Assembly (NCBI RefSeq): GCF_001424125.1
Contig: NZ_LMQI01000005.1
Coordinates: forward strand, 789,495 to 853,494
Origin: Cellulomonas sp. Leaf395
GTDB taxonomy: Bacteria; Actinomycetota; Actinomycetes; Actinomycetales; Cellulomonadaceae
Length of the DNA: 64,000 nucleotides
Direction of reading: 5' to 3'
Each line of letters starts with the position of its first letter. Within the stretch, counting starts at the first letter, position 1. Of the stretch, positions 35,134-44,006 are shown one piece after another. A program made the translations under genes and the position numbers. The notes under the pieces were generated by a model. The model searched no databases. It was not told where the DNA came from and worked only from the letters and a program-made list of their open reading frames with translations.

Positions 35134-37572
35134 ATGGCCGCCCGAGCGGAACGGACGCGCAGGCGAGGGGACGGATTCGTCCGCGTCTGGTCGTCCGCGG
35201 CGGGCGCCCCCCGCCTCCGGCGGCCGACGGACATCCTGCTGCTCGCCGTCTCGGTCCTTGCGCTCGGGGTCCTCGCGCTGGCAGCGCCGGGACCGACCGG
35301 CGCGGACGCCGCGCTCGCCACCTTCCTCGCGTGGATGCAGCCGCTGTTCGGCTGGCTCTGGAGCGTCGTCTACGCCGTCATGACGCTGTGGGCGATCGGG
35401 GTCGTCCTGCTCGCCGCGGCGAGCCGAGGGCGGCGCCGGCTCCTCGTCGACCAGGTGACCGCCGCTGCCCTGGCCTTCGGTGCGTCGATCGGTGTCGGCG
35501 CCCTGGCGGGGACCCACCCGTCCGCGATCGTCCAGGGGCTCGTGTCGTCGGGCCCTCCGGCGGTCTACGTCGCCAGCCGGGTCGCCGTCCTCACGGCCAT
35601 CGTCGTCACGGCGTCGCCGCACCTCGCCCGACCGTGGCGCTACGCGAGCCGCATCGTCATCGGCCTGGGTGCCCTGGCGGCGATCGGCCTGAACACGACG
35701 AACCTCCTCGGGGCGAGCGCCGCCATCGCCGTCGGGATCGCGGCCGCAGCCATCACCCATCTGGTCCTGGGGTCACCGCAGGGGCGCCTGACCGACGCCC
35801 AGGTGCAGGAGGCACTCGCCGAGCTCGGGGTGCCGACGACCCAGGTGTCGGCGTCCCCCGACCCGACCGCCGTGAACCTGCTCGTCGCCCGCGCGGACCA
35901 GGGCGACCGGCTGCAGGTCACGGTCTACGGGCGCGACGCGTGGGACAGCCAGCTCGTCGGATCGCTCTGGACAGCCGTGACGCGCCGCGGCGAGCGCGCC
36001 CACATCTGGGGCACGCGACGCTCCCGCGTCGAGCACGAGGCCCTCTTCACGCTGCTGGCCTCGGAGGCGGGCGTGCCGACGCTCGACGTCGTCGCGGTCG
36101 GTGTCGCGGACCAGGGTGACGCCCTGCTGGTGACCAGCAGCCCGCGCGCGTCGCTGCGCGAGCTCGATGCCGACGCGGTGGACGACGAGCTGCTCGCCGG
36201 CATGTGGCGGGCCGTCGTCACCCTGAACGACGCCGGGATCGCCCACGGTCGCATCGACAGCAGCCACGTCGTCGTCCGCACCGACGGCACCCCCGCGCTG
36301 GCCGACTTCGACGCCGCCGGACGGGCGACCGACGAGGGCGACGTCCGCACCGACCAGGCCCGGCTCCTCGTCTGCACCGCCGTCGTCGTCGGTCCCGACC
36401 GCGCGCTCGCCGCCGCGGTGACCGCCCTCGGAGCCGACGGCCTCGCCGACGTGCTGCCCTACCTGCAGTCGGCCGCTCTCGGCCGCGGGACGCGCGCCGA
36501 CGTCCGCGCAGGGACCTGGACGCTCGACGAGCTGCGCTCGGCAGCCGTCGACGCCGCGGGTGTCGAGGAACCGCCCCTGGAGCGCCTGCGACGGGTGACC
36601 CCGCGGTCGATCGGCACCCTGCTGCTGTCCGCGCTGCTCGTCTACGTGGTCGTCACGCTGCTGGCGGGCGTCGACCTCGCCAGCGTCGTCTCCGCGCTCG
36701 CGTCCGCGGACTGGGTCTGGCTCGCGGCCGCGCTCCTGCTCTCTCCGGTCATCCAGATGTCGCTCGCCGGTGCCACCCTGGGCGCGGCGCTCGCGCGGTT
36801 GCGGTACGTCCCGGTCCTGATGCTGCAGTACTCGATCCAGTTCATCTCGTTGGTGCTCCCCGCGACGGCTGCCCGGCTCGCGCTCGAGATCCGCTTCTTC
36901 CAGAAGTTCGGGATCCCGGCCGGGACGGCTCTGTCGTTCGGCGTCATCGACAGCGTCATGGGGTTCGTCGTGCAGGTCGGCCTGATCCTGCTGGTCCTCG
37001 TCAGCGGCCTGCCGGGCTTCACCTCGAGCCTCGCGACGGGGTCCAGCACGGACGAGTCGGGCTCGACGAGCCCCTCGCTCGTGCTGGTACTGATCGCCGT
37101 CCTCGTCCTCGCGGCGGTGGTCACGCTGGCCGTCCCTCGGCTGCGCCACCGCGTCACCGCACGGATCCCGCGCATCCGTGCGGTGATCGCCGAGCAGGCG
37201 CGTTCGGCGCACTCCGCGCTCGGCGTCCTGCGCAAGCCGGCGAAGGTGTCCGCGATCCTCGGCGGGAACCTCGGTGCGCAGCTGCTCCAGGCCGGGGTCC
37301 TGGCCCTGTGCCTGCAGGCGTTCGGGCAGACCGCGCACTTCTCGCAGCTGATCCTCATCAACACCGCGGTGGCCCTGTTCGCCGGCCTGATGCCCGTTCC
37401 CGGAGGCATGGGGGTCGCCGAGGCGGGCTTCACGGTCGGCCTGCAGGCCATCGGCGTACCCAGCGCGATCGCCGTCTCGACGGCCATCACGTTCCGGCTC
37501 GTCACGTTCTACCTGCCCCCGATCTGGGGGGCGGCGGCGATGCGCTGGCTACGCCGACAGGACTACGTGTAG
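35134..37572 (+). CDS. Flippase-like (LPG synthase TM-type) membrane protein with a degenerate kinase domain
   Basis: This 812-residue membrane protein has three parts. The N-terminal 200 residues hold several membrane spans, beginning ILLLAVSVLALGVLALAAPG. Residues 225-470 look like a protein kinase remnant: EHEALFTLLASEAGVPTLDV, then HGRIDSSHVVVRTDGTPALA and ADFDAA. The HRD aspartate position is arginine and the catalytic-loop asparagine is histidine, so activity is doubtful. Residues 489-812 are the lysylphosphatidylglycerol-synthase-type transmembrane domain, with FISLVLPATAARLALEIRFF and LFAGLMPVPGGMGVAEAGF. No aminoacyl-transfer domain follows. Such proteins are thought to flip lipids or lipid-linked sugars, which would suit the adjacent glycan region. 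The ATG follows CAGGAGG. Confidence 0.8.
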   Translation: MAARAERTRRRGDGFVRVWSSAAGAPRLRRPTDILLLAVSVLALGVLALAAPGPTGADAALATFLAWMQPLFGWLWSVVYAVMTLWAIGVVLLAAASRGRRRLLVDQVTAAALAFGASIGVGALAGTHPSAIVQGLVSSGPPAVYVASRVAVLTAIVVTASPHLARPWRYASRIVIGLGALAAIGLNTTNLLGASAAIAVGIAAAAITHLVLGSPQGRLTDAQVQEALAELGVPTTQVSASPDPTAVNLLVARADQGDRLQVTVYGRDAWDSQLVGSLWTAVTRRGERAHIWGTRRSRVEHEALFTLLASEAGVPTLDVVAVGVADQGDALLVTSSPRASLRELDADAVDDELLAGMWRAVVTLNDAGIAHGRIDSSHVVVRTDGTPALADFDAAGRATDEGDVRTDQARLLVCTAVVVGPDRALAAAVTALGADGLADVLPYLQSAALGRGTRADVRAGTWTLDELRSAAVDAAGVEEPPLERLRRVTPRSIGTLLLSALLVYVVVTLLAGVDLASVVSALASADWVWLAAALLLSPVIQMSLAGATLGAALARLRYVPVLMLQYSIQFISLVLPATAARLALEIRFFQKFGIPAGTALSFGVIDSVMGFVVQVGLILLVLVSGLPGFTSSLATGSSTDESGSTSPSLVLVLIAVLVLAAVVTLAVPRLRHRVTARIPRIRAVIAEQARSAHSALGVLRKPAKVSAILGGNLGAQLLQAGVLALCLQAFGQTAHFSQLILINTAVALFAGLMPVPGGMGVAEAGFTVGLQAIGVPSAIAVSTAITFRLVTFYLPPIWGAAAMRWLRRQDYV

Positions 37573-37581
37573 CCGGTCGTC

Positions 37582-37788
37582 CTACTCGGGCTTGTACTTG
37601 AACGAGAGCTGGATCCGGGTGCGGTACAGCAGCTCCCCGCTCTCACCGACGACGACGTCCTGCTTGGTCACCTCGGCCACGCGGAGGTCGTGCAACGACC
37701 CCCCGGCCGTGCTGATCGCCTCGGCCGCGGCCGCCTCCCAGGACGACGTGCTCGTCCCGATGACGTCGATCACTCGGTACACGCTCAT
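37582..37788 (-). CDS. Dodecin
   Basis: This 68-residue protein is a dodecin, which forms a hollow dodecamer that binds pairs of flavins. Its sequence fits throughout: SVYRVIDVIGTSTSSWEAAA with the tryptophan that stacks on the flavin ring, a helix ending AISTAGGSLHDLRV, and the final strand LYRTRIQLSFKYKPE. Dodecins store FMN or riboflavin and buffer free flavin, which fits the several flavin enzymes in this window. It converges on the flippase-like gene with a 9-bp gap and is divergent from a PaiB-like gene. Confidence 0.95.
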   Translation of the reverse strand: MSVYRVIDVIGTSTSSWEAAAAEAISTAGGSLHDLRVAEVTKQDVVVGESGELLYRTRIQLSFKYKPE

Positions 37789-37885
37789 GGTGCTGGCCTC
37801 TCATCGCTCGGAAACCGACGACTCCATACTGGTCGCGGCGGGTCGCCGTGACTACCGCGGATGCCCTGACGACAGGAGATCGCTG

Positions 37886-38485
37886 ATGCGCCACACCCCC
37901 TCGTTCCTCATGACCGACCCGGAGGAGGTCAAGCGACTCGTCCGCCAGCACCCGTGGGCGACGTTCGTCTCCCCGGCATCGACCGGGCTCGTCGCGTCGC
38001 ACTACCCGGTGATGGTCGAGGACGGCGACGGCATCACGCTCGTGAGCCATGTCGGCCGCCCCGACGAGACGCTGCACGAGCTCGGCCGGCACGAGATCCT
38101 CGTGATCGTCCAGGGGCCGCACGACTACGTCTCCCCGAGCTGGTACCCGCCGGGCGAGCTGGTCCCGACCTGGAACCACGTCACGGCACACCTCTACGGC
38201 ACGCCCGAGATCCTCAGCGACGACGAGAACTACGCGGTGCTCGCGCGCCTCACCGACTACTTCGAGCACGACCGGCCCGGCGGTCGCAGCCTCGACGAGG
38301 ACGAGGAAGGCACCCGCCGCATCGCCAAGGGAACCGTCGGGCTCCGCCTGCGCGTCACGCGGTTCGACGCCCGCGCCAAGCTCAGCCAGAACAAGCCGCC
38401 CACCGTCGCCCAGGACGTGATCGCCCACCTCGAGCCCACCAACCCCGCCCTCGCCGACGAGATGCGCCGGGTGCACGGGCACTGA
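37886..38485 (+). CDS. PaiB-like FMN-binding split-barrel protein
   Basis: This 199-residue protein belongs to the PaiB/FMN-binding negative regulator family. Typical segments are HTPSFLMTDPEEVKRLVRQH near the start, FVSPASTGLVASHYPVMVED, GPHDYVSPSWYPPGELVPTW and NHVTAHLYGTPEI, with the closing FDARAKLSQNKPPTVAQDVI that carries the family KLSQNK motif. Some members repress sporulation or protease genes in Bacillus, but most are uncharacterised flavin-binding proteins. The ATG follows ACAGGAG. It shares a 97-bp divergent gap with dodecin, another flavin binder. Confidence 0.9.
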   Translation: MRHTPSFLMTDPEEVKRLVRQHPWATFVSPASTGLVASHYPVMVEDGDGITLVSHVGRPDETLHELGRHEILVIVQGPHDYVSPSWYPPGELVPTWNHVTAHLYGTPEILSDDENYAVLARLTDYFEHDRPGGRSLDEDEEGTRRIAKGTVGLRLRVTRFDARAKLSQNKPPTVAQDVIAHLEPTNPALADEMRRVHGH

Positions 38486-38535
38486 CGGTGTCCGGCCGCG
38501 CGTCCGCGGGCGGTGCGGTCCGGCCGGACCCGGCA

Positions 38536-38541
38536 TAGCCT
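38536..38541 (+). promoter_or_regulatory. Candidate -10 box of the DUF1918 gene
   Basis: TAGCCT fits the TANNNT pattern 20 nt upstream of the DUF1918 ATG, and the sequence between carries a weak GAGGTGAG ribosome site. Confidence 0.3.
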
Positions 38542-38560
38542 GGCGTCGAGGTGAGCGACG

Positions 38561-38743
38561 ATGCACGCAGAGATCGGTGACAAGGTCGTCATCCATGGCC
38601 GGACGGTCGGGACGGCGGATCGCGGTGGCACGGTGGTCGAGGCTCGAGGACCGGACGGGCCGTACCTCGTGCGGTTCGACGACGGGCACGAGTCGCTCGT
38701 GTACCCCGGACCGGACCTGACGGTGGTGCGGACGACGGCCTGA
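38561..38743 (+). CDS. DUF1918 protein
   Basis: This 60-residue protein is a complete DUF1918 member, a small SH3-like barrel widespread in Actinobacteria. It reads GDKVVIHGRTVGTADRGG then VVEARGPDGPYLVRFDDGHE and ends with a YPGPDLTVV strand. No biochemical function is established. It lies alone between the PaiB-like gene and a converging small gene, behind a TANNNT box. Confidence 0.9.
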   Translation: MHAEIGDKVVIHGRTVGTADRGGTVVEARGPDGPYLVRFDDGHESLVYPGPDLTVVRTTA

Positions 38744-38793
38744 CCTGTCCGGCACCTGTTCAGCGCCGAGCCATCCCGATGGTCCGGCGGCCC

Positions 38794-39030
38794 TCACCCG
38801 CGCCCGTGACTCCCTCGGGGATCGGCAGGCTCGCCTGTCGTCGTCGAGAACGACACGACCTCGAGCCCGAGGTCGAAGAGCTGGTGCAGGACGCCCTGGA
38901 CCTGAGCCTGGTCGGTGAGGGTCCCGACGAGCTCGGTCCGCCCGTCCGCCGCCGTCAGCGTCATGCCCTCCACGGCGTCGCCGAACCGGGCGTCGAGCTC
39001 ACCGGCGACGACGATCGTGCAGAGGATCAT
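38794..39030 (-). CDS. Small hypothetical protein downstream of the LuxR-type regulator
   Basis: This 78-residue protein resembles small actinobacterial proteins with a ferredoxin-like ACT-type strand order: MILCTIVVAGELDARFGD, MTLTAADGRTELVGTLTDQA, then HQLFDLGLEVVSFS. I cannot name its family with certainty. The ATG at 39030 is chosen because the pattern starts there, although the frame is open 13 codons further. It lies 75 bp downstream of the LuxR-family gene on the same strand and could be cotranscribed with it. Confidence 0.55.
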   Translation of the reverse strand: MILCTIVVAGELDARFGDAVEGMTLTAADGRTELVGTLTDQAQVQGVLHQLFDLGLEVVSFSTTTGEPADPRGSHGRG

Positions 39031-39105
39031 GCGGACATCGTGCGCACCCCGGGGCCGGTCACGGACCACCCGCCCGACTGCTCACCCGGGTGGTCGGTCG
39101 GGCTC

Positions 39106-41367
39106 TCAGTCGGGCGGAGACGTGATCTCCAGGTCCCGCAGCCGCACGATAGCCGCGTCGCGGGACGCGACGCCGAGCTTGCGGTAGGCGGCCTTCAGGT
39201 GCGACTTCACCGTGTTGTAGGAGATGAAGAGCTGCTCGGCGATCTCGCGCTGCTGGAGCCCGTCCGCGGCGAGCCGCAGCACGACGACCTCCCGATCGGA
39301 CAGCTCCTCGCCGAACTCGGTCGCGTGCCGCGTGGGTGCGGTGAGCGCAGCACGCAGCGATGCCGCACGCACGACCAGCCCGCCCGGGTCGGGGAGACGG
39401 TCGAGGATCTCCTGTGCCCGGTCGATGGCCTCGATCGCGGCGGGTCCGTGGCCGACGACGCGCTCGGTGGCGGCGAGCAGCAGGAACGCGTTGGCGAGCC
39501 ACGCGCTGCGGGGCATGTCCTCCAGGATGTCGATCGCGCGGCGCAGCTCGCTCAGCGCGCCCTTCGGGTCGCCCAGCCGGCGCGCCTGTTCCCCTCGGGC
39601 GAGCAGCAGGACGGCGGCGGGGACCGACCGGTCGGCGCCGACCGCACGGAGCGCGTCGGTGAGGCGGTCCAGCAAGGGGTCGGCATGGGACTCGACGCCC
39701 GTCGCCGACTCCGCCAGCCCGAGGTTCGCGACGGCGAGCGCGAGCATGATCGGGGTGGCGTCAGAGATCTGCCCCACAGCGTCCCGCAGCGTCGCAGCCG
39801 CCTCGTCACCCTGTCCTGCCAGGTATTGCGCCTGCCCCAGGCACGCCAGCGCGATGCCGTGCCATCGCGAGCTCGGCGCACCGAGGACCACGCGCTGCGC
39901 CACCTCGAGGGCGCGCCCCACGTCGTTGACGCCCATCGCGCTGTCCAGGAGGTCGACCCGGAACCCCAACCGGAGCCCGCCCGCGTCCACGGTGTCGGGA
40001 TCGCCGGTGCGCGCGACGTCGAGCCACTCCGCCGCCTCGTCGAGCTGGTTCGCCAGGCTCGCCGCCACCGCCCGGGCGAACGCGAGCTCCGGGTCCCGCA
40101 GCGCCTCGGGCCACGAGAGCGCCGCGAGCCAGCGCCGGATGTTCGCCGTGCGCCCGCTCGCGGACATCGGCTGGACCTGCCCCGCCACCAGTCGGGACGC
40201 GATGCGCACGTCGTGCGCCGCGATCGCGTGGTCGGTCGCGGACTCGGTGTCACCGGCCTCCTCGAACCATCCGGCCGCCCGGGCGTGCAGCACCGGCACC
40301 AGGGTCGGCTGCGTCCTGGTCAGCTCGACCCGCAACGCTTCCGTGAACAGCTGGTGAGGCTGGTACCACTCCCCCGCGCTCGCCACCGAGATGAACAGGT
40401 TCGCCCGCTCGAGGTCGGCCAGCAGCGCGCCGGAGCCCGTGGTCCCGGCGACCGCGTCGCACAACGAGCCGTTGAGACGACCGAGGATCGAGACCCGGAG
40501 CAGGAAGTCTCGGGTGGCCGGGTCGAGCAGGTCGAGCACGTCCTGCGCGAGGTAGTCGACGACGTGCCGGCTCGCTCCGGTGAACTGCTCGATGAACGCG
40601 GCGCGCCCGTGCTCCGGCATGAGCAGGGACGCGAGCCGCAGCGGGGCGGGCCAGCCACCGGTGCGTTCTGCCAGCTGGTGCCCCTCGGTCGGTGTCAGTC
40701 GCGGCAGACCGATGCCGTCGAAGAAGCTCGCCACCTCGGCGTGGTCGAACCGCAAGGCGTCCGCCCGCACCTCGACCAGCTCCCCGCCGGCGCGCAACCG
40801 CGCCACGCCGAGGGCCGGGTCCGACCGGGTCGAGACCACCACCTGGACGCGCTCGGGGCGGTAGCGCAGGAACTCGGCGAGCAGCGCGCTGATCTCCGGC
40901 GTCTCCGCGCGGTGGTAGTCGTCCAGGACGAGCACCACGTCGTCGGCGCCTCCGGCCAGCGCGTCGAACAGCCGGGGCAGCGCGAGGTCACCGATCCCGC
41001 GCGGTCGTGCACGCATCGCGTCCACCGTGGCATCCGTGACGCCCGGCTCCACACCGGACAGCGCCGCCGCGACGTGGCGCCAGAACCGTTCCGGGTCGCA
41101 GTCCCCGGCGTCCAGCGACACCCACGCGAACCGGGCGAGGAGATCGGTCTGCTCCCACTCGGCCAGCAGGGTCGTCTTGCCGAAGCCGGCCGGTGCGGAG
41201 ACCAGCGTGAGGCTCTTGTCTCGGCCGGCGCGCAGCGTGTCGAGGAGGCTCGGACGGCTCACGGCACCACGCGGGAGGCGCGGTGGCACCAGCTTCGCCC
41301 GGACCACGCCCTGCTCCGCCGTCGGCCTGAGCCGGTGCGCCCGATCCGAGCTGATGTCGTGCGTCAC
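39106..41367 (-). CDS. MalT-type LuxR-family transcriptional activator (STAND ATPase)
   Basis: This 753-residue regulator has the MalT layout. The N-terminal ATPase carries Walker A SAPAGFGKTTLLAEW and Walker B VVLVLDDYHRAETP, followed by a sensor region (VQVVVSTRSDPALGVARLRA). The middle is a helical TPR-like array with several AEWLDVARTGDPD-type repeats. The last 65 residues are the LuxR DNA-binding domain: LSDREVVVLRLAADGLQQRE then LFISYNTVKSHLKAAYRKLG. STAND regulators bind an unknown small ligand and ATP to oligomerise at promoters. I chose the GTG at 41367, which follows GGGGAG; an upstream in-frame extension is arginine-rich and unsupported. Its targets may include the adjacent divergent envelope genes. 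Confidence 0.9.
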   Translation of the reverse strand: MTHDISSDRAHRLRPTAEQGVVRAKLVPPRLPRGAVSRPSLLDTLRAGRDKSLTLVSAPAGFGKTTLLAEWEQTDLLARFAWVSLDAGDCDPERFWRHVAAALSGVEPGVTDATVDAMRARPRGIGDLALPRLFDALAGGADDVVLVLDDYHRAETPEISALLAEFLRYRPERVQVVVSTRSDPALGVARLRAGGELVEVRADALRFDHAEVASFFDGIGLPRLTPTEGHQLAERTGGWPAPLRLASLLMPEHGRAAFIEQFTGASRHVVDYLAQDVLDLLDPATRDFLLRVSILGRLNGSLCDAVAGTTGSGALLADLERANLFISVASAGEWYQPHQLFTEALRVELTRTQPTLVPVLHARAAGWFEEAGDTESATDHAIAAHDVRIASRLVAGQVQPMSASGRTANIRRWLAALSWPEALRDPELAFARAVAASLANQLDEAAEWLDVARTGDPDTVDAGGLRLGFRVDLLDSAMGVNDVGRALEVAQRVVLGAPSSRWHGIALACLGQAQYLAGQGDEAAATLRDAVGQISDATPIMLALAVANLGLAESATGVESHADPLLDRLTDALRAVGADRSVPAAVLLLARGEQARRLGDPKGALSELRRAIDILEDMPRSAWLANAFLLLAATERVVGHGPAAIEAIDRAQEILDRLPDPGGLVVRAASLRAALTAPTRHATEFGEELSDREVVVLRLAADGLQQREIAEQLFISYNTVKSHLKAAYRKLGVASRDAAIVRLRDLEITSPPD

Positions 41368-41582
41368 GAACTCTCCCCAGGGTCGCGTGATTCGCACCCT
41401 AGCCCCACGACGGCACGTGGACCGACGTGTCATCCAGGACACGCTCACCCGGGTGATCCGTGCCGAGGGTGATCCCGAGGCATGGCGGGGCGACGCACCA
41501 TCGCACCGACGCCCCGACCGGGGCTCTAGAGACCTGCCCGGGCACACGCTCGAACGGTCACATCACGACGAAGGAGACCGCC

Positions 41583-41978
41583 ATGGATGTTTCTGCGACG
41601 TTCGGGAGCGGCGACATTCTGCTCTGGATGCTCTATTTCTTCCTCTTCATCATCTGGTTCTGGCTCCTGATCGCCATCTTCGGGGACCTCTTCCGCGACT
41701 CCGAGACCGGGGGCGGGGTCAAGGCCCTGTGGGTGATCTTCCTGATCGTGCTGCCGTTCCTCGGGATCCTGCTGTACCTGATCGTGCGCGGGAAGGGCAT
41801 GGGCGCCCGCCAGGCTGAGCAGATGCAGGCCGCGCAGTCAGCCTTCGACAGCCGGATCCGGAGCGTGACGTCGTCGTCGTCACCCGCCGACCAGATCGCT
41901 CAGGCCAAGTCCTTGCTCGACTCTGGAGCCATCGACCAGGCCGAGTTCGCCAAGCTCAAGGCCGCGGCACTCTCCTGA
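41583..41978 (+). CDS. PLDc_N/SHOCT small membrane protein
   Basis: This 131-residue protein has two membrane helices (LLWMLYFFLFIIWFWLLIA and VIFLIVLPFLGILLYLIVRG) arranged as in the PLDc_N domain of cardiolipin-synthase-like proteins, but without the phospholipase part. The C-terminal SHOCT motif reads IAQAKSLLDSGAIDQAEFAK. Such proteins are common in actinobacterial envelope stress regions. The ATG follows AAGGAGACC. It is divergent from the LuxR-family gene across a 215-bp gap and lies 25 bp before a DUF6325 gene, so the pair are probably one operon. Confidence 0.85.
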   Translation: MDVSATFGSGDILLWMLYFFLFIIWFWLLIAIFGDLFRDSETGGGVKALWVIFLIVLPFLGILLYLIVRGKGMGARQAEQMQAAQSAFDSRIRSVTSSSSPADQIAQAKSLLDSGAIDQAEFAKLKAAALS

Positions 41979-42003
41979 GCCCGCCCGACGAAGGGAAGAG
42001 CTG

Positions 42004-42462
42004 ATGACTGAGACACCACTGGACAAGCTGGGACCGGTCGACTACCTCGTCGTCGAGTTCCCCGCCGGGCAGAGCACCTTCACCGGCGAGATGATCGACG
42101 AGCTGATCGCGCTCGTCGACGCGGGGACGATCCGCGTGATCGACCTGCTGGTCCTCACCAAGAACGAGGACGGCTCCGTCGACTCCGTCGAGCTGTCCGA
42201 CATCCCGCAGCTGGGCGAGCTGCAGAAGCTCGAGGCCGAGCTGGCCGAGCTCCTGGCGAGCGACGACGTCGAGCACCTCGCCGAGACGATGGACCCCGGC
42301 ACCACCGCCGGCGTCCTCATCTGGGAGAACCTGTGGGCCGCGGGCTTCGCGTCCGCAGCACGCCGAGCCGGCGGGCAGCTCGTGGCCGACGGCCGGATCC
42401 CCATCCAGGCGATCCTCGCCTTGGTCGAGGCCGACGACCGCCGCACCGCGAACGGGGCGTGA
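42004..42462 (+). CDS. DUF6325/DUF1269-like membrane-associated protein
   Basis: This 152-residue protein matches the DUF6325 family: GPVDYLVVEFPAGQSTFTGE, LIALVDAGTIRVIDLLVLTK, and AGVLIWENLWAAGFASAARR near the C terminus. The family is thought to be a small stress-related protein, and it is often found next to PLDc_N/SHOCT proteins as here. The function is unknown. It ends 84 nt before a strong hairpin at 42546, which probably terminates this two-gene operon. Confidence 0.85.
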   Translation: MTETPLDKLGPVDYLVVEFPAGQSTFTGEMIDELIALVDAGTIRVIDLLVLTKNEDGSVDSVELSDIPQLGELQKLEAELAELLASDDVEHLAETMDPGTTAGVLIWENLWAAGFASAARRAGGQLVADGRIPIQAILALVEADDRRTANGA

Positions 42463-42545
42463 CAACCCACCGCGGCCGGCGGGCATCGGTCCCTGCCCCC
42501 ACCCGTCCCGCGGTGACCGTGACGACGGGACACACGACCGACTGA

Positions 42546-42575
42546 GGCGGCTCGGCGACCACCCGCCGAGCCGCC
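42546..42575 (+). terminator. Hairpin terminator after the DUF6325 gene
   Basis: Two 12-nt arms, GGCGGCTCGGCG and CGCCGAGCCGCC, pair perfectly around a 6-nt loop. There is no U tract, as is usual for high-GC terminators. It lies just upstream of the next gene's ribosome site, so it could also act as a 5' structure there. Confidence 0.65.
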
Positions 42576-42598
42576 ACCGCACCGAGAGGACGAGCACC

Positions 42599-43777
42599 GT
42601 GGACGCATCGACCGGCAAGGCCCACCTGCACCGACGTCAGTGGCACACCGCGACGGCGGTCGTCGCGGCCGCCGGTCTCTTCGCCACCCTGTCCGCCTGC
42701 ACCGCGGATCCCGAGAAGACCCCGGTGGAGATCGCGCAGGACGACGTCGCCGCCAAGGAGGAGGCGCTCGCCGAGGCGCAGACCGCGGCCACGGACGCCC
42801 AGGCGCAGTTCTGCACGGCGGGGTCCTCCTACATCACGGCTCTCGACCGCTACGGCGACGTCCTCGACGACACCGAGACCACCGTCGGCGACGTCCGCGT
42901 CGCCGGCCAGGACCTCACCGAGCCCGGCGAGGAGACGGCGGACGCGGCGGACGCCGTGGTCAGCACCCGGGAGTCGCTCGCCGACGCCCAGCAGGACCTC
43001 ACCGACGCACAGGCGGCACTGGCGGCGGCCGAGGCGGCCGAGGCCGGCCAGGAAGCCCCGGAGCCGGCCCCGTCCGAGCCCACGGTCGAGCCCACCGTCC
43101 CTCCGGCCACCGTGACCCGCGTGCAGGAGGCGCAGGCGGACCTCGACTCCACCCGGGAAGGGCTCAGCGACGACACCCCGCTCGCCCAGGCGGCCGAGCA
43201 GTTCAACTCCGCCGTCGTCGCCCTCGAGATGGCGTGGGTCCAGCTGTTCGTCCAGTCCGGGTGCATCCCGGAGGAGCAGCAGGCACAGGCCGCGGACGCT
43301 GTCGGCGGCTACACGGTCGCGCTCCAGCAGCAGCTGACGGAGGCCGGGTACTACACGGGCGCCGTCGACGGAATCTACGGCCCGCAGACCGTCGCAGCCG
43401 TCGAGGCCCTGCAGAACGCCGCCGGGCTGCCCGAGACCGGGACGATGGACAAGGCCACCGAGGCAGCACTGAGGGCCCAGCTCGAGGCCGCCGGTGGCGC
43501 GGCCGCGGATGCGAGCCTGGCATCGACCGCCGCGCTCCAGCAGACCCTCAAGCTCGCCGGGTACTGGGACGGGCCGGTCGACGGGCTGTGGACGGACGCC
43601 CTGACTGCCGCTGTCGGTGCCGCGCAGACGGACCTCGGCGTCCCCGTCACGGGCACCGTGGACGCCGCCACGGTCGCCGCCTTCCAGCGCGCCATCGCCG
43701 AAGCGATGGAACCTGCTACGCCGGAGCCGACCGAGGAAGCTGAGCCCGAGCCGACGCCGTCGTCGACCGAGGGCTGA
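42599..43777 (+). CDS. Lipoprotein with coiled coil and two peptidoglycan-binding domains
   Basis: This 392-residue protein carries a signal with the lipobox LSAC near residue 34, so it should be a membrane-anchored lipoprotein. After it comes a helical alanine/glutamate-rich stretch with coiled-coil character (KEEALAEAQTAATDAQAQF and ESLADAQQDLTDAQAALAAA), then a proline/glutamate linker. Two PG_binding_1 repeats follow: QQQLTEAGYYTGAVDGIYGP and QQTLKLAGYWDGPVDGLWTD. The acidic tail is rich in Pro, Glu and Thr. The GTG at 42599 follows GAGAGGACG. It probably ties the membrane to the cell wall and has its own terminator at 43808. Confidence 0.85.
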   Translation: MDASTGKAHLHRRQWHTATAVVAAAGLFATLSACTADPEKTPVEIAQDDVAAKEEALAEAQTAATDAQAQFCTAGSSYITALDRYGDVLDDTETTVGDVRVAGQDLTEPGEETADAADAVVSTRESLADAQQDLTDAQAALAAAEAAEAGQEAPEPAPSEPTVEPTVPPATVTRVQEAQADLDSTREGLSDDTPLAQAAEQFNSAVVALEMAWVQLFVQSGCIPEEQQAQAADAVGGYTVALQQQLTEAGYYTGAVDGIYGPQTVAAVEALQNAAGLPETGTMDKATEAALRAQLEAAGGAAADASLASTAALQQTLKLAGYWDGPVDGLWTDALTAAVGAAQTDLGVPVTGTVDAATVAAFQRAIAEAMEPATPEPTEEAEPEPTPSSTEG

Positions 43778-43807
43778 CACGCGCGACGCCACACTCCGTG
43801 GACCGGC

Positions 43808-43834
43808 GGCGCGCGCGAGCATCCCGCGCGCGCC
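43808..43834 (+). terminator. Hairpin terminator after the peptidoglycan-binding lipoprotein
   Basis: Perfect 10-nt arms, GGCGCGCGCG and CGCGCGCGCC, flank a 7-nt loop 30 nt past the stop at 43777. This is a good candidate for a high-GC intrinsic terminator. Confidence 0.65.
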
Positions 43835-44006
43835 GTCGGGCCGGCCCGGGGAAGCTCGATCCGCTGGTGCTGGGATCGCCGCACGAGCACGTCGAGGCTG
43901 CCGAGCCGTCCGTGGACAGCGCGTCGCCGACTGCGCAGGACGACCACCGTGGCGGCACCTAGGGTGACGTAAGAGGGGCATCCGGCCTACGTGAGAGGCG
44001 CGTCGC

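Noticed and set aside
41368..41547. Longer N terminus for the MalT-type regulator
   Set aside because: The extra 60 codons are arginine/serine-rich without similarity, while the GTG at 41367 has a ribosome site.
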